Shown here: piece by piece, positions 26,618 to 35,476 of the stretch
How the letters are laid out: the number at the start of each line of letters is the position of its first letter
Numbering within the stretch: the first letter of the stretch is position 1
NCBI GenBank assembly: GCA_014378195.1
Contig: JACMOC010000083.1
Span: 132,149-196,148, forward strand
Direction: 5' to 3'
From: Oligoflexus sp.
Lineage (GTDB): Bacteria > Bdellovibrionota_B > Oligoflexia > Oligoflexales > Oligoflexaceae
Length of the DNA stretch: 64,000 nucleotides
Notes under the pieces: model-generated
What the model saw: the letters and a program-made list of their open reading frames with translations, nothing else
What the model was told of the DNA's origin: nothing
Database searches by the model: none
Program-made: the position numbers and the translations under genes

Positions 26618-27580
26618 ATGACCCAGAAGTGTGGCTATATCGCGATTCTTGGACGACCAAACGCTGGCAAGAGTTCGCTCCTCAATACCTTAGTCGGGCA
26701 GAAAATCGCCGGCGTATCCAACAAACCCCAGACGACCCGTGCGCGCATTCTTGGCATTCGTATCCAAGATACCTGTCAGATGCTTTTCCTGGACACACCC
26801 GGTATCCACCGGACTGTGAAGAAGGTCGCTCTTAACTCCCTTATGAATAAAGCAGCCTGGTCAGTTCTTGATCAAGCTGATGTTGTTGTTTATCTCCTCG
26901 ATGCTGAAGAAGACAGTTTTGAACCTGATTTCGAATTTTTCAAAAGCGTTCTGATCAACGCTCAGGGCCCTGTCCTCCTCTGTCTCAATAAAACAGACAA
27001 AGTGAAAAGGGAAGTGCTCGACAGCCCTATCCATCGCTGCGGGCAGATGATGCAAGCCGCGAAAGACGAAGTTGGCCCCCTGGCGGCCGCACGCCTCGTC
27101 GGTGATCATCCTTTCCTTATTTCGGCGAAACGTAAAGAAAGCCTTGAAGAGATACTGGCTATCGTTTCACAGAAACTTCCTGAAGGCCCCTGGCTTTATC
27201 CTGGAGATGACTTGACGGATCGTTCGCAAAAATTTGTATGCTCGGAACTTATTCGCGAGCAGGCTTTTCGCTGTCTCGGTGCCGAATTGCCTTATCACCT
27301 TGCGGTCAAGGTGGATACTATCGTGTTCAACCCTGGTATAGTGTGTATCGATGCTCTTATTATCGTTGGCCGTCTCCAACATAAAGGGATCGTAGTTGGC
27401 AAAGCAGGCTCTAAAATAAAAGAGCTTGGGAGCAAAGCACGGCAGAGCCTCGAAAAACATTTTGAGCAGAAAGTGTTTTTGGAACTTGAAGTCACCGTCG
27501 ATGCAGATTGGGTCAATGATCCTTATTCTGTGTCGAATTACGCAGAACTCGAAGTGCTCGACGAGCAGCCTCAGGGCTGA
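26618..27580 (+). CDS. era: GTPase Era
   Basis: This 320-residue essential GTPase binds 16S rRNA and helps 30S assembly. G1 is GRPNAGKSS (12-20), G3 DTPG (59-62) and G4 NKTD (124-127). A C-terminal KH domain follows, with GKAGSKIKELGSKARQSLEK as its RNA-binding helix-turn-helix. The ATG at 26618 follows AAGGAAGAGGG; longer in-frame starts upstream lack a ribosome site. The murA-like gene follows 45 bases later and is probably co-transcribed. Confidence 0.96.
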   Translation: MTQKCGYIAILGRPNAGKSSLLNTLVGQKIAGVSNKPQTTRARILGIRIQDTCQMLFLDTPGIHRTVKKVALNSLMNKAAWSVLDQADVVVYLLDAEEDSFEPDFEFFKSVLINAQGPVLLCLNKTDKVKREVLDSPIHRCGQMMQAAKDEVGPLAAARLVGDHPFLISAKRKESLEEILAIVSQKLPEGPWLYPGDDLTDRSQKFVCSELIREQAFRCLGAELPYHLAVKVDTIVFNPGIVCIDALIIVGRLQHKGIVVGKAGSKIKELGSKARQSLEKHFEQKVFLELEVTVDADWVNDPYSVSNYAELEVLDEQPQG

Positions 27581-27625
27581 ATTCATCGGGAACAGTTTGC
27601 ACCTATAAAATCCTAGGGAGGGGTT

Positions 27626-28951
27626 ATGCAGCCGGCACCGAGGCTTCGCATCAATGGCGGCAAACGTTTGACTAAAGGCGAGATCAGTATTGCCGGCAGC
27701 TCAAACCAGGTTACAAAGGCGATCATCGCAGCACTGACCACGGATCAGCCGGTCCTCATCAAGGGTGCGCCCGATGTTGATGAGCGCAAAATTGTCGAAA
27801 ATCTTTTCCAATATCTTGGTGGAACTGTTCGTGTTCTCGATACGGACGTTCTAGAAGTCTGTGCCAAAGACCTTGATAAGTGGGCTATCCCTGAAGATCT
27901 CTGTCGCAAAAACCGAATTGCTGTGCTCTGTGCCGGACCGCTGTTACAGCGATTCGGTAAAGTGTCATTTTTCGGTGCGCTCGGTGGCGATAAAATCGGC
28001 AAACGCCCCGTAAACTTTCATATCGATGGTCTGGCTCAAATGGGCGCCCATGTCGAACAAGTCGGCAATCAGTACCATCTTTCGGTCGACGAACGCGGCC
28101 TGCACGGGGCCCATATCAAACTGCCGTTTCCCTCCGTAATGACCACTGAGAGCCTTTTAATCACGGCCGCCCTTGCCAAGGGCCGAACGATTATCGAAAA
28201 TTCGGCCGTCGAACCCGAAATCATCGAACTCTGCAAAATGCTGCAAAAGATGGGCGCGGATATCACGCAAACGCCCAATCGCACATTTATTATCGAAGGT
28301 GTCGCCAAACTTAAAGGCTGCGAAATCCGCTGCATGTTTGACCGTAATCAGGCCGTGTCGTTCGCGTGTGCGGCTCTTGCGACCGGAGGCGATGTTCTCC
28401 TCGAAGGTGTTGACCACGGACCAGTCTATGGGTTTCTCAACTTCATCCAGCGCATGGGCGGTGAGTTCAACGTCAACTCCAAAGGCGTTTTCGTTAAAGC
28501 ACCGGCAGGACGCTTGAGCGGCACTCATATCGAAGTCGAAGTTCATCCCGGGTTTATGACCGACTGGCAACAGGCGTATATGGTGCTTTTGACCCAGGCT
28601 GAGGGCATAAGCATACTTCACGAAACTGTTTTTGAAGAACGGCTTGGTTACACCTCGTTTCTGAATGAAATGGGGGCAAAGATCACTGTCACGAGTAAAT
28701 GTCTCGGTGAGTCCACTTGCCGGTTCCGTAATACGAACTATATTCATTCGGCTATTATTCAGGGTCCGACCGAACTCCATGCGCGTGACTTTGCATTGCC
28801 GGTCGATATCAGAGCGGGCAAGTGCCTGGTCATTGCGGGTCTCGTTGCCAAAGGCGTCACGCACCTTACGAATTTTCACGAACTGACACGTAAATACGAT
28901 AACCTGGTGCCGAAGCTCCAGGCTATGGGCGGGGACATCGAAATCATTTAA
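27626..28951 (+). CDS. MurA-like enolpyruvyl transferase with altered active site
   Basis: This 441-residue protein aligns along its length with UDP-GlcNAc 1-carboxyvinyltransferase (MurA, first committed step of peptidoglycan synthesis). Conserved landmarks include LCAGPLLQRFG, GKRPVNFHIDGLAQMGA, the Asp in FMTDWQ (E. coli Asp305), DIRAG (Asp369) and ELTRKYD (Arg397). Two catalytic residues differ. The loop Cys115 is Asp122 (GGDKIG), a change known to give fosfomycin resistance in other MurA enzymes. The essential Lys22 is Ser26 (AGSSNQ rather than GAKNA). It could be a divergent sole MurA or a paralogue with another role. Ribosome site GGGAGGGG precedes the ATG. Confidence 0.85.
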   Translation: MQPAPRLRINGGKRLTKGEISIAGSSNQVTKAIIAALTTDQPVLIKGAPDVDERKIVENLFQYLGGTVRVLDTDVLEVCAKDLDKWAIPEDLCRKNRIAVLCAGPLLQRFGKVSFFGALGGDKIGKRPVNFHIDGLAQMGAHVEQVGNQYHLSVDERGLHGAHIKLPFPSVMTTESLLITAALAKGRTIIENSAVEPEIIELCKMLQKMGADITQTPNRTFIIEGVAKLKGCEIRCMFDRNQAVSFACAALATGGDVLLEGVDHGPVYGFLNFIQRMGGEFNVNSKGVFVKAPAGRLSGTHIEVEVHPGFMTDWQQAYMVLLTQAEGISILHETVFEERLGYTSFLNEMGAKITVTSKCLGESTCRFRNTNYIHSAIIQGPTELHARDFALPVDIRAGKCLVIAGLVAKGVTHLTNFHELTRKYDNLVPKLQAMGGDIEII

Positions 28952-28980
28952 GGGCCAGGCACGGTCTTTGGGGTTTGGTC

Positions 28981-29604
28981 ATGGAAAAGACTTTTGCTCA
29001 ACTTACGGGGTTGAGTTTTCTTGTTTTACCACTCGCTCTTATGGGCTGTAACAGTTCAAAGGGTGGGGATACACGGACAGTAGTCGAAGGCTATTGGGTG
29101 TCCGCATGTCTGCCTACCGATGAGCAGGGCCTCGGGACGCATGCGACAGCGTATCGACTCTCGTATACGTTTGCGCCAGGGCATGTGGTTCTCCGCACCT
29201 GGCGAGGTTACAGTGACGAAGCCTGCACACATGCCGCAAATACTATCCTTCAAAAAGGCCTTTATGCTTTAGAAGTTATTCCTAACGTCGCCTATTTCAA
29301 CATCGACCTCATCTTTCATTCTGTCGAGGCAACACCCGACTCAGACCTCATCACGGCCGCCTGGAATACCGAAGGGTTTTGCGGGAACTCAACATGGCAT
29401 ACGGCTGAGACCCTGAGCGTCCTAGGCGATACGGCTGCCCCCTGCCAGAGTTTTGGTGTCCAGACCATAGAGTATCGTGATCTCGTTCAGGTCAATGCGG
29501 GCCGGGAGCTCGATCTTGCTTCAATATATAATAACGACCATCCACGACCGGCGCGAATGGGGGCCCTTGGGCCCGCCCACGTTTTTTCGCTCGCAGTTCC
29601 ATGA
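28981..29604 (+). CDS. Lipoprotein of unknown function
   Basis: This 207-residue protein starts at ATG 28981, with a lipoprotein signal ending LALMGC (lipidated Cys23). The mature part has five further cysteines and an alternating hydrophobic pattern (LSYTFAPGHVVLRTW, YFNIDLIF) that suggests a small beta-barrel or beta-sandwich, as in lipocalin-like lipoproteins. No family is recognised. It is 29 bases downstream of the murA-like gene and may be read through from it. Confidence 0.78.
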   Translation: MEKTFAQLTGLSFLVLPLALMGCNSSKGGDTRTVVEGYWVSACLPTDEQGLGTHATAYRLSYTFAPGHVVLRTWRGYSDEACTHAANTILQKGLYALEVIPNVAYFNIDLIFHSVEATPDSDLITAAWNTEGFCGNSTWHTAETLSVLGDTAAPCQSFGVQTIEYRDLVQVNAGRELDLASIYNNDHPRPARMGALGPAHVFSLAVP

Positions 29605-29695
29605 GGTTTCTTATGAGCTTCCTAAATAGGTTAGTGTAGAGTGAGGCCTGCAAAGTCTTCTGGTCGATGTGCCAGGCTTAAAGGAGTTCCGTTTT

Positions 29696-30304
29696 ATGAA
29701 GAAGTTTTGTCTAAGTTGGCGAATGAGTGGTCTTTTCATCGCGATGAGCATGATTTTGACTTCGTGCGGCCTTCAATCGATACCACAGGCGAAAAACGGT
29801 GTTGAAGCTGCGCTCGCCGAAGTGACTAACCAATATAAAAGACGCTCGGATTTGATACCCAACCTTGTCAACGTAGTCAAAGGTTATGCAACACATGAAC
29901 AGGACACTTTGACCAAAGTGATTGAAGCGCGTGCAAAAGCAACTCAAGTTACGGTCGACGCCGGCAGTATTGCGCCAGAAAAACTCAAGGAATACATGGC
30001 CGCACAGGGTCAGTTGAGTCAAGCACTTGGTCGCCTTATGGTCGTTTCTGAAAAATACCCCGACCTCAAAGCCAACGAGAATTTCAAGGATCTATCCGCA
30101 CAACTTGAAGGCACCGAGAACCGCATCACGATCGCTCGCCAACGCTATATAGAGTCGATTAAAGGCTTTAACGACCTTATAACGGTGCTTCCGACCAGTT
30201 TCACCAATTCGTTTTACTACCATTTCGAAAAAATGCCGCAATGGACAGTCGATGAAAGTGAGAGAAAACAAATCGAAACAGCGCCAAAAGTTGAGTTTAA
30301 ATAA
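29696..30304 (+). CDS. LemA family lipoprotein
   Basis: This 202-residue LemA-type envelope protein has a helical bundle and an N-terminal anchor. The signal ends LTSCG (Cys24), so a lipid anchor is likely in place of the usual transmembrane helix. The hallmark segment YKRRSDLIPNLVNVVKGYA is at about 47-65, and ARQRYIESIKGFNDLI near 147. Start 29696 has AAGGAG at a good distance. Its stop overlaps the next start (TAATG), giving a LemA-TPM-TPM operon, a common association of unclear role in envelope maintenance. Confidence 0.92.
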   Translation: MKKFCLSWRMSGLFIAMSMILTSCGLQSIPQAKNGVEAALAEVTNQYKRRSDLIPNLVNVVKGYATHEQDTLTKVIEARAKATQVTVDAGSIAPEKLKEYMAAQGQLSQALGRLMVVSEKYPDLKANENFKDLSAQLEGTENRITIARQRYIESIKGFNDLITVLPTSFTNSFYYHFEKMPQWTVDESERKQIETAPKVEFK

Positions 30305-31098
30305 TGAATAAGACCCTAGTCTCACTTTGGGTCTTTATCGTCGCTTTTGCCCTTCTTTCCGCATTTGGGCCGGGGCGTTTGATAGCGTCGCCCGTAATCC
30401 CGGCGTTGACTCAGCCTGTTATGGATGAAGCAGGGCTTTTATCCGAGCAGGCCAGTGCTTATCTCAATCAAGAACTTCGCCGTCTCCATGATTCGGGCGG
30501 GACTCAGATAGCTGTCCTTATCGTTCCAACACTGGACGGGGACGAAATCGAGCCTTTTTCAATACGGGTCGCTGAGCAGTGGAAACTGGGGAGCGAAAAA
30601 AAGGATAATGGCGTTCTCTTCACGATGGCCGTGAAGGAACACAAGCTCCGGATTGAAGTGGGTCAAGGCAACGAAGGCGTCCTAACGGATGTTCAATCAA
30701 GCCGCATCATACGTGATCGTATGACGCCCCTTTTCAAAGCGGGTGATTACGATTCTGGTTTAATCACCGGGATCGTAAGTATAGCGTCTCTGACCGATCC
30801 TGAGTTTTTGTTCGCGCAAGGCACCGGTCGTCATCAACAGGTCCGTGGCAATCGCGATCGCGGTGGTCATAGCGCTCTTCCGGTTCTAATTTTTATTATC
30901 GTCGTCGTCTTCTTGATGGTCGCGAACGGTCGCGGCCGTGGTGGCCGAGGCGGTGGTTTTGGAAGCGGCTTAGGTGCTGGATTACTCGGTGGATTCGGAG
31001 CTGGCGGGGGCTTCGGCGGAGGCGGGGGAGTTAGTAGCGGCGGCTTTGGTGGCGGCGGTGGTGGATTTTCGGGTGGAGGAGCATCAGGCGAATGGTAA
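30304..31098 (+). CDS. TPM-domain protein with glycine-rich tail (YgcG-like)
   Basis: This 264-residue protein has a signal peptide (residues 1-29), a TPM domain (about 35-170, with LLSEQASAYLNQELRRLHDS and IAVLIVPTLDGDEI), a membrane helix (about 192-208) and a strongly glycine-rich C-terminal tail (about 210-262). This architecture is standard for the LemA-linked TPM protein. The start overlaps the lemA stop and its end overlaps the next gene by seven bases. Confidence 0.92.
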   Translation: MNKTLVSLWVFIVAFALLSAFGPGRLIASPVIPALTQPVMDEAGLLSEQASAYLNQELRRLHDSGGTQIAVLIVPTLDGDEIEPFSIRVAEQWKLGSEKKDNGVLFTMAVKEHKLRIEVGQGNEGVLTDVQSSRIIRDRMTPLFKAGDYDSGLITGIVSIASLTDPEFLFAQGTGRHQQVRGNRDRGGHSALPVLIFIIVVVFLMVANGRGRGGRGGGFGSGLGAGLLGGFGAGGGFGGGGGVSSGGFGGGGGGFSGGGASGEW

Positions 31099-31754
31099 AC
31101 AAAATTCCTTCATGGCTTAAAGATGCGCTTGATGAGACCGGAGCTGATTTCATAGAAGCGGCTGTTAAAGAGGGAGAAAAGCGGACAGCTGGAGAGATCG
31201 TGCCCGTCATAGTTCAGGGTTCAACGATAAATGTCTCAGCACCACTGTTGGCTGTTTTTATAGCGGGATTTGTTGTCCTGGCGCTAAAGCACGGCTTTTG
31301 GCTTTACGAAATTGCCGAGCCAACATCCATTTGGTTTTGGTCTGCGCTTTTTTTGGCAGCGATCTGTGGTGGATTTGTCTTCGGAAATCATCCCAAAGGG
31401 CAAATGCTCCTTACGCCGCGTTGGGAAAAACGGCGGCAGGTTCAGCAACGGGCCCTCCTGGCTTTTTATCAGGCGGATTTAACACAAACCGAAGGCCGCA
31501 CGGGTATACTGTTGTTTGTCTCGTGGCGCGAGCGGCAAGCTGTCGTGTTAGCCGATGAAGGCATTGCCCAGCATTGCGATAAGTCGGCATTTGAAGGTGT
31601 AGTCGCGGAATTGATTCGTGGTGCGAAGGACGGCCAGTTAGCGAAAGGCTATGCGAAAGCTATCGACATGAGTGCTAATATTTTAGCAAAACACATACCG
31701 ATCCAGCGCGATGACGTGAACGAATTAAAAGACTCTTTGCGCATCATCGATTGA
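31092..31754 (+). CDS. TPM-domain membrane protein, second copy
   Basis: This 220-residue protein belongs to the second TPM subtype found beside LemA. The N-terminal IEAAVKEGEKRTAGEIVPVIV is followed by two membrane helices (about 50-70 and 80-97) and then the rest of the TPM domain with GRTGILLFVSWRERQAVVLAD. It is the last gene of the three-gene LemA operon. Confidence 0.88.
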   Translation: MVNKIPSWLKDALDETGADFIEAAVKEGEKRTAGEIVPVIVQGSTINVSAPLLAVFIAGFVVLALKHGFWLYEIAEPTSIWFWSALFLAAICGGFVFGNHPKGQMLLTPRWEKRRQVQQRALLAFYQADLTQTEGRTGILLFVSWRERQAVVLADEGIAQHCDKSAFEGVVAELIRGAKDGQLAKGYAKAIDMSANILAKHIPIQRDDVNELKDSLRIID

Positions 31755-31854
31755 TGGCGGTAAAGAGGGCCACGTACTTTTGAATTAATTCCTTGACCTA
31801 TTTCCATGTAACAAACTGATAATTCAAAGCTAAATTAGCCCGGTTGGAAAAACC

Positions 31855-31881
31855 TAAAGCTTGCCGGCGCGCTGCCGATAA
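31855..31881 (+). promoter_or_regulatory. Sigma-28 (FliA) type promoter
   Basis: TAAAGCTT (31855-31862), an 11-base spacer, and GCCGATAA (31874-31881) match the enterobacterial FliA consensus TAAAGTTT-N11-GCCGATAA at 15 of 16 positions with exact spacing. The expected transcription start is near 31888, about 44 bases before the ATG of the GH76-like lipoprotein gene. This implies control by the flagellar/motility sigma factor. Confidence 0.72.
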
Positions 31882-31931
31882 GAAGGGTGGCCCGTTGGGC
31901 TTTTGTTCCTCGTCATAGAGGTGATTTTATC

Positions 31932-33548
31932 ATGACATACGGGCTCCGTTTTACCGCCCTCGCTTCGATATTTCTGTGCTCTGCACTCTTCCACGTGTCT
32001 TGTAAACGCGACGCTGGTCCTCTACTGCCGGGACCAACATCAGACGCGCGACCAGGCACCGGAGCTATGCCCGACTCTCCTCCCACTCTTCCCTCTGTTA
32101 CGAACGCACCGGCGATCACGCCTGTAACGACAGAGAATCTGCCTAAAACAACGGTGGATGAAATGTGGGCTTATCAACTTGTGGCCTCTATGCAGAGTTT
32201 TTACCTGCCGACTCTGGGCGCGTGGAAGGATAGCTGGACCGCTAACGCCAACGCACTTATCGCCCTTATTGATTTTACGAAAACCACGGGGAACACCGAA
32301 TATCTCTACGTCGTGAACAAAGTTTTTGAAGCCAACAAGGGAACCGATAATTACATCCGCGATAATTTTGCCGATAATGCCTTATGGGGAATAGCCTGGG
32401 TCAAAGCTTATGATCTCAACGGTGACGCGCGCTATCTTGATACCGCAAAGGCTATTGCCGACAATATGGATTTGACGGCTTGGGATACTACCATTTGCAA
32501 GGGCGGAGTCATCGCAACTCGCACTGACAAATCCAAACGCGCCTATACAAATGCCCTCTTTACACAGCTTGCAGCCTCGATTCATAACCGCATTCCAGGT
32601 GATACCCGATACATAGGGATGGCCGTAAAAACCTGGTCTTGGATGCTCAGCTTCGGCAACGGCCTCTTTAATTCTAAAAAACTTTTAAATGGAGCTCTTA
32701 CAGCCGACTGCAAAAATGATGGGTCTTCTCCAGGCAACGAAGCTCAGGGAGCCTATATATCCGCAGCTCTTGAAATCTATAAAGCAGCGCCTTATCCAGA
32801 ATACATAGAGAGAGCACGTGATCTTGCCTTCGCGTCAGTCACTAACCAAGCGGTTGGGGGCATCCTTTTTGATGCGGATGAAGCAAAATGTGGTGTTTGC
32901 AACGCTGACGAACGCATGAACAAAGGCGTGTTTGTGAGGAGTCTAAATGGACTTCAAGTGCTTTTGAAAAATGATTCTATTGCGACCTTTTTTGAGCAGA
33001 ATATGCTCAAAATCTGGAACAGTGCACGCGGTAAAAGCGATATGATTGGATATCATTGGACCGGTCCTTTCGATTCTGCGGATCTGTCGCGGCAGGCCTC
33101 TGCGTTACAGCTTTTTCTAGCATCGATCAAAACAACAAATCGGCTCAACCTTGGGCTCCATCACATGGTGACCGCGAGTAACCCGTGTTCGCCTTTGGAA
33201 GGGGGAGTCGGCGCCGTCGACGGCACATCAGCTACGAAGTGGTGCGCGCTCTTTTCACCAGGCGGGGCAAGTCTGGTCATTGACCTTGAGCAAGTGCGGG
33301 ATATCAAGATGTTTAAGGTTCTTCATGCGGGGGCTGGCGGAGAAACACTCTTTTGGAATACCCGTGACTTTGAGATAGGCATAAGTGATTCCGCCGCTGG
33401 GCCTTGGAATGATGCTGTGGTTGTCCGTGATAATTCAAGCAGTGCGACCTATCACAACGTCAACCTCAAAGCGCGCTATGTAAGACTTCATGTTACGAAC
33501 GGTGGCTCGGACGGAATAACACGTATTGCCGAATTTGGGGTTGAATAA
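31932..33548 (+). CDS. Lipoprotein with GH76-like and F5/8C (discoidin)-like domains
   Basis: This 538-residue exported lipoprotein has a signal ending FHVSC (Cys24) and a Pro/Thr-rich linker (30-70). An (alpha/alpha)6-type domain like glycoside hydrolase 76 (about 75-395) includes NFADNALWGIAWVKAY and the WSWM helix. A C-terminal discoidin-like sugar-binding domain (about 400-538) includes GTSATKW and ARYVRLHVTN. In GH76 mannanases the catalytic pair is Asp-Asp in DDNAWW; here it is Ala147-Asp148, so hydrolysis may be lost or the fold may act as a binding protein. Start ATG 31932 has GAGGTG upstream. The sigma-28-type promoter suggests a surface role in motile cells. Confidence 0.75.
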   Translation: MTYGLRFTALASIFLCSALFHVSCKRDAGPLLPGPTSDARPGTGAMPDSPPTLPSVTNAPAITPVTTENLPKTTVDEMWAYQLVASMQSFYLPTLGAWKDSWTANANALIALIDFTKTTGNTEYLYVVNKVFEANKGTDNYIRDNFADNALWGIAWVKAYDLNGDARYLDTAKAIADNMDLTAWDTTICKGGVIATRTDKSKRAYTNALFTQLAASIHNRIPGDTRYIGMAVKTWSWMLSFGNGLFNSKKLLNGALTADCKNDGSSPGNEAQGAYISAALEIYKAAPYPEYIERARDLAFASVTNQAVGGILFDADEAKCGVCNADERMNKGVFVRSLNGLQVLLKNDSIATFFEQNMLKIWNSARGKSDMIGYHWTGPFDSADLSRQASALQLFLASIKTTNRLNLGLHHMVTASNPCSPLEGGVGAVDGTSATKWCALFSPGGASLVIDLEQVRDIKMFKVLHAGAGGETLFWNTRDFEIGISDSAAGPWNDAVVVRDNSSSATYHNVNLKARYVRLHVTNGGSDGITRIAEFGVE

Positions 33549-33558
33549 GGCTCCTGTC

Positions 33559-33590
33559 GAAAAAAGGCTCCAGCTTTGTAAGCTGGAACC
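33559..33590 (-). terminator. Intrinsic terminator of the lectin gene
   Basis: Read on the minus strand, GGTTCCAGCTT pairs with AAGCTGGAGCC (33566-33590; one mismatch, three-base loop) and is followed by a T run (A run at 33560-33565 on the plus strand). It lies 28 bases past the lectin stop and may also slow plus-strand transcripts. Confidence 0.85.
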
Positions 33591-33617
33591 TCCTATCAAA
33601 TAATCGCTGTAAATAAA

Positions 33618-34280
33618 TTAGTACGAACGCAAGTACCACTGTTGGTTGTCATTGCCTGTGCAAGTGTATTGGATAACCAAATCGCCTTGATTGCCATGTG
33701 CCCCTTTAACATCCATACATTTTTGGCTGTGAAGAAAACGAATAACATACGTTCCGTCAAACGAGTTATCCAAGGTCACGAGTTGATCGGCGCTGCCGAA
33801 AAAATCGTTTTGGATAATAGGAGCGTTATCATAGTAAGCGGCATTTTGTACGCTTAAGGCCTTGCCGGAATGAACCGAAATGAGCGAGTACGTGCCCCGT
33901 CCTTCATCCTGCAGGCGGAATCTTTGAGCATCAGAGTTGGAGCAATTTCTTTGTTCGAGTTCGGCCCCGTTTTCATAAGAATCACCGCGGACATTCAAAC
34001 ACTGGCTGCTATGGCGTGAAACGAGTGAAAACACATCCCGACCTTGCGGAAAACTGCCGTTGCCATGATCGGATCCGTCGGGATGGTGGCCGCCGTGGCC
34101 AGGGCCGTGATCGCCATAATCACCGTTTCCAGGTCGCCCGTAACCGCCATTATCAGGCTGTCCGTGATCGCCATAGTCATCGTCTCCTGGTTCAACAGGA
34201 ACGCGTTCTTCAGCGAAAGCTGCGTGTGAGAGGCAAGTGGCAGCAAAAAGTGCGGGAGCCATGAACTTGATAAATTTCAT
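33618..34280 (-). CDS. Secreted ricin B-type lectin domain protein
   Basis: This 220-residue protein has a signal peptide ending AAFA-EER, a low-complexity Gly/Asp/His-rich linker (about 31-78, with repeats of the DYGDHG and GNG type), and one ricin-type beta-trefoil (about 82-220). The trefoil shows Cys pairs (SQCLNV/RNC, KCMDVKG/YTC) and a terminal QQW motif. The linker could bind metal. The ATG has GAGGT upstream. It is convergent with the GH76-like lipoprotein gene; both look like carbohydrate-facing exported proteins. Confidence 0.88.
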   Translation of the reverse strand: MKFIKFMAPALFAATCLSHAAFAEERVPVEPGDDDYGDHGQPDNGGYGRPGNGDYGDHGPGHGGHHPDGSDHGNGSFPQGRDVFSLVSRHSSQCLNVRGDSYENGAELEQRNCSNSDAQRFRLQDEGRGTYSLISVHSGKALSVQNAAYYDNAPIIQNDFFGSADQLVTLDNSFDGTYVIRFLHSQKCMDVKGAHGNQGDLVIQYTCTGNDNQQWYLRSY

Positions 34281-34577
34281 CGTGTGACCTCAGGTTAGAG
34301 ATGAGTAACAATTTCCAACTCATCTTTATCAGGACTAGCACGAAAGATCGGCAGAAATATTCAGGCAGGTTTGCGTTAATATAGAAAGAAGACGATAGTA
34401 GGCCCCGATTAAAGCTCTTCAAAATTAATTTTGAGGTAAATTGTAACAAGGCTCTCATCTTGACAAAAAAGATGAATTCACGCTATTTCCAGACGTTTTT
34501 GTCAGTGTGGTAAACTTTCTTAACCCAAGATGAACACTGCTCTCGCAAGACATGGAAAGCAGTGTCTTGTCATCCAA
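34281..34577. other. Intergenic region with possible promoter and inverted repeat
   Basis: No gene is seen. On the minus strand, TTGTCA (34461-34466) and TACAAT (34440-34445) with a 15-base spacer could be the lectin promoter. Near the end of the DUF4337 gene, ACACTGCT (34534-34541) and AGCAGTGT (34558-34565) form a perfect inverted repeat without a T run. Confidence 0.3.
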
Positions 34578-35186
34578 TTAATGAAGACCCATCTGCAGTC
34601 CCATCACGGCCATGGAAATTCCAAAAACAGCGCAACCGAGGCCTATATACCAGAGGACACGTCGCTTCGTTAAAGCTGCTATCGCGCCGAGCGCGATAGA
34701 CACCTGGAAAAAAGTTACAGAGTAAGCAAAGGAATGATGCTTCTCGAGATATTTCTCAGAAAGCTCGTTGCTTTCTTTGGATTTGGCTTCGAGTTCGCGA
34801 GCCGTTTCCTCGATTTCTTTCTGCTCCCCTTTATAACGGACCGATTCACTTTTTAATTTTTCGGAGAGCGCCGGGTTTGATACCGACGTTGTTTCGGCCT
34901 GAGTCGAAGCGATAAAATATTTGATGCCTTTGGCCTGGTAGAGCGACCACTGGTCAGAGGCCTTGGTTTGACTTAAAAGCGCATCGTTTTTCTCGAGCAG
35001 GGCTTCGTTGGAAAAAGCTCCCGATTCGAGAGAGGCAAGGGCTGCTAAAACGGCGATGATGGCCGTTGATAGCGAGAGATAGATCGTCCACTTGGGTAAC
35101 GAACGCTCCTCGGCTTCTTCGAGGCGCTCCACACTTTCCTGCAGTCGTTCTTGAAGTTCACTTGTCTCGAGACTCTCTTCCGTCAT
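34578..35186 (-). CDS. DUF4337 family membrane protein
   Basis: This 202-residue protein has one membrane helix near residues 33-52, a central coiled-coil-like region (about 60-145) with the family-typical SDQWSLYQAKGIK, and two C-terminal membrane helices (about 152-170 and 178-198). The function is unknown in the family. The ATG follows AAAGGATG. It is transcribed alone. Confidence 0.85.
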   Translation of the reverse strand: MTEESLETSELQERLQESVERLEEAEERSLPKWTIYLSLSTAIIAVLAALASLESGAFSNEALLEKNDALLSQTKASDQWSLYQAKGIKYFIASTQAETTSVSNPALSEKLKSESVRYKGEQKEIEETARELEAKSKESNELSEKYLEKHHSFAYSVTFFQVSIALGAIAALTKRRVLWYIGLGCAVFGISMAVMGLQMGLH

Positions 35187-35476
35187 TTCTGGTCATCCTT
35201 TCGGAGGTTTAGCTTGGGTTGTTTCTAGAGATTATGCCTGAAAAGAAGCAAGAGCTCGACAAAACATTCGATATATCTATTCGTGAAACTTGTGACCTAG
35301 ATAGTAAGTCCTGCCTAATTGCACCCAAAACTCGTGATTTTTCCGCCAGAATTGGCACCTTACTCTCGACCGCAACCCGCAAGTGAGAGAAACCTAATCG
35401 TTAAGTTTTTTAGTAGTTGCACATATACGAAAATTTTTTCTTCTTTATTAACTTCCGATGCGAAGGAGTTGGACCG

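Noticed and set aside
31828-31905. Leader before the GH76-like gene looked like a c-di-GMP (GEMM-I) riboswitch fragment (AAAGC, CCGG, TGCCGA pieces)
   Set aside because: The pieces are explained fully by a sigma-28 promoter with exact 11-base spacing, and the GEMM core GGCAAACC and tetraloop receptor are absent.
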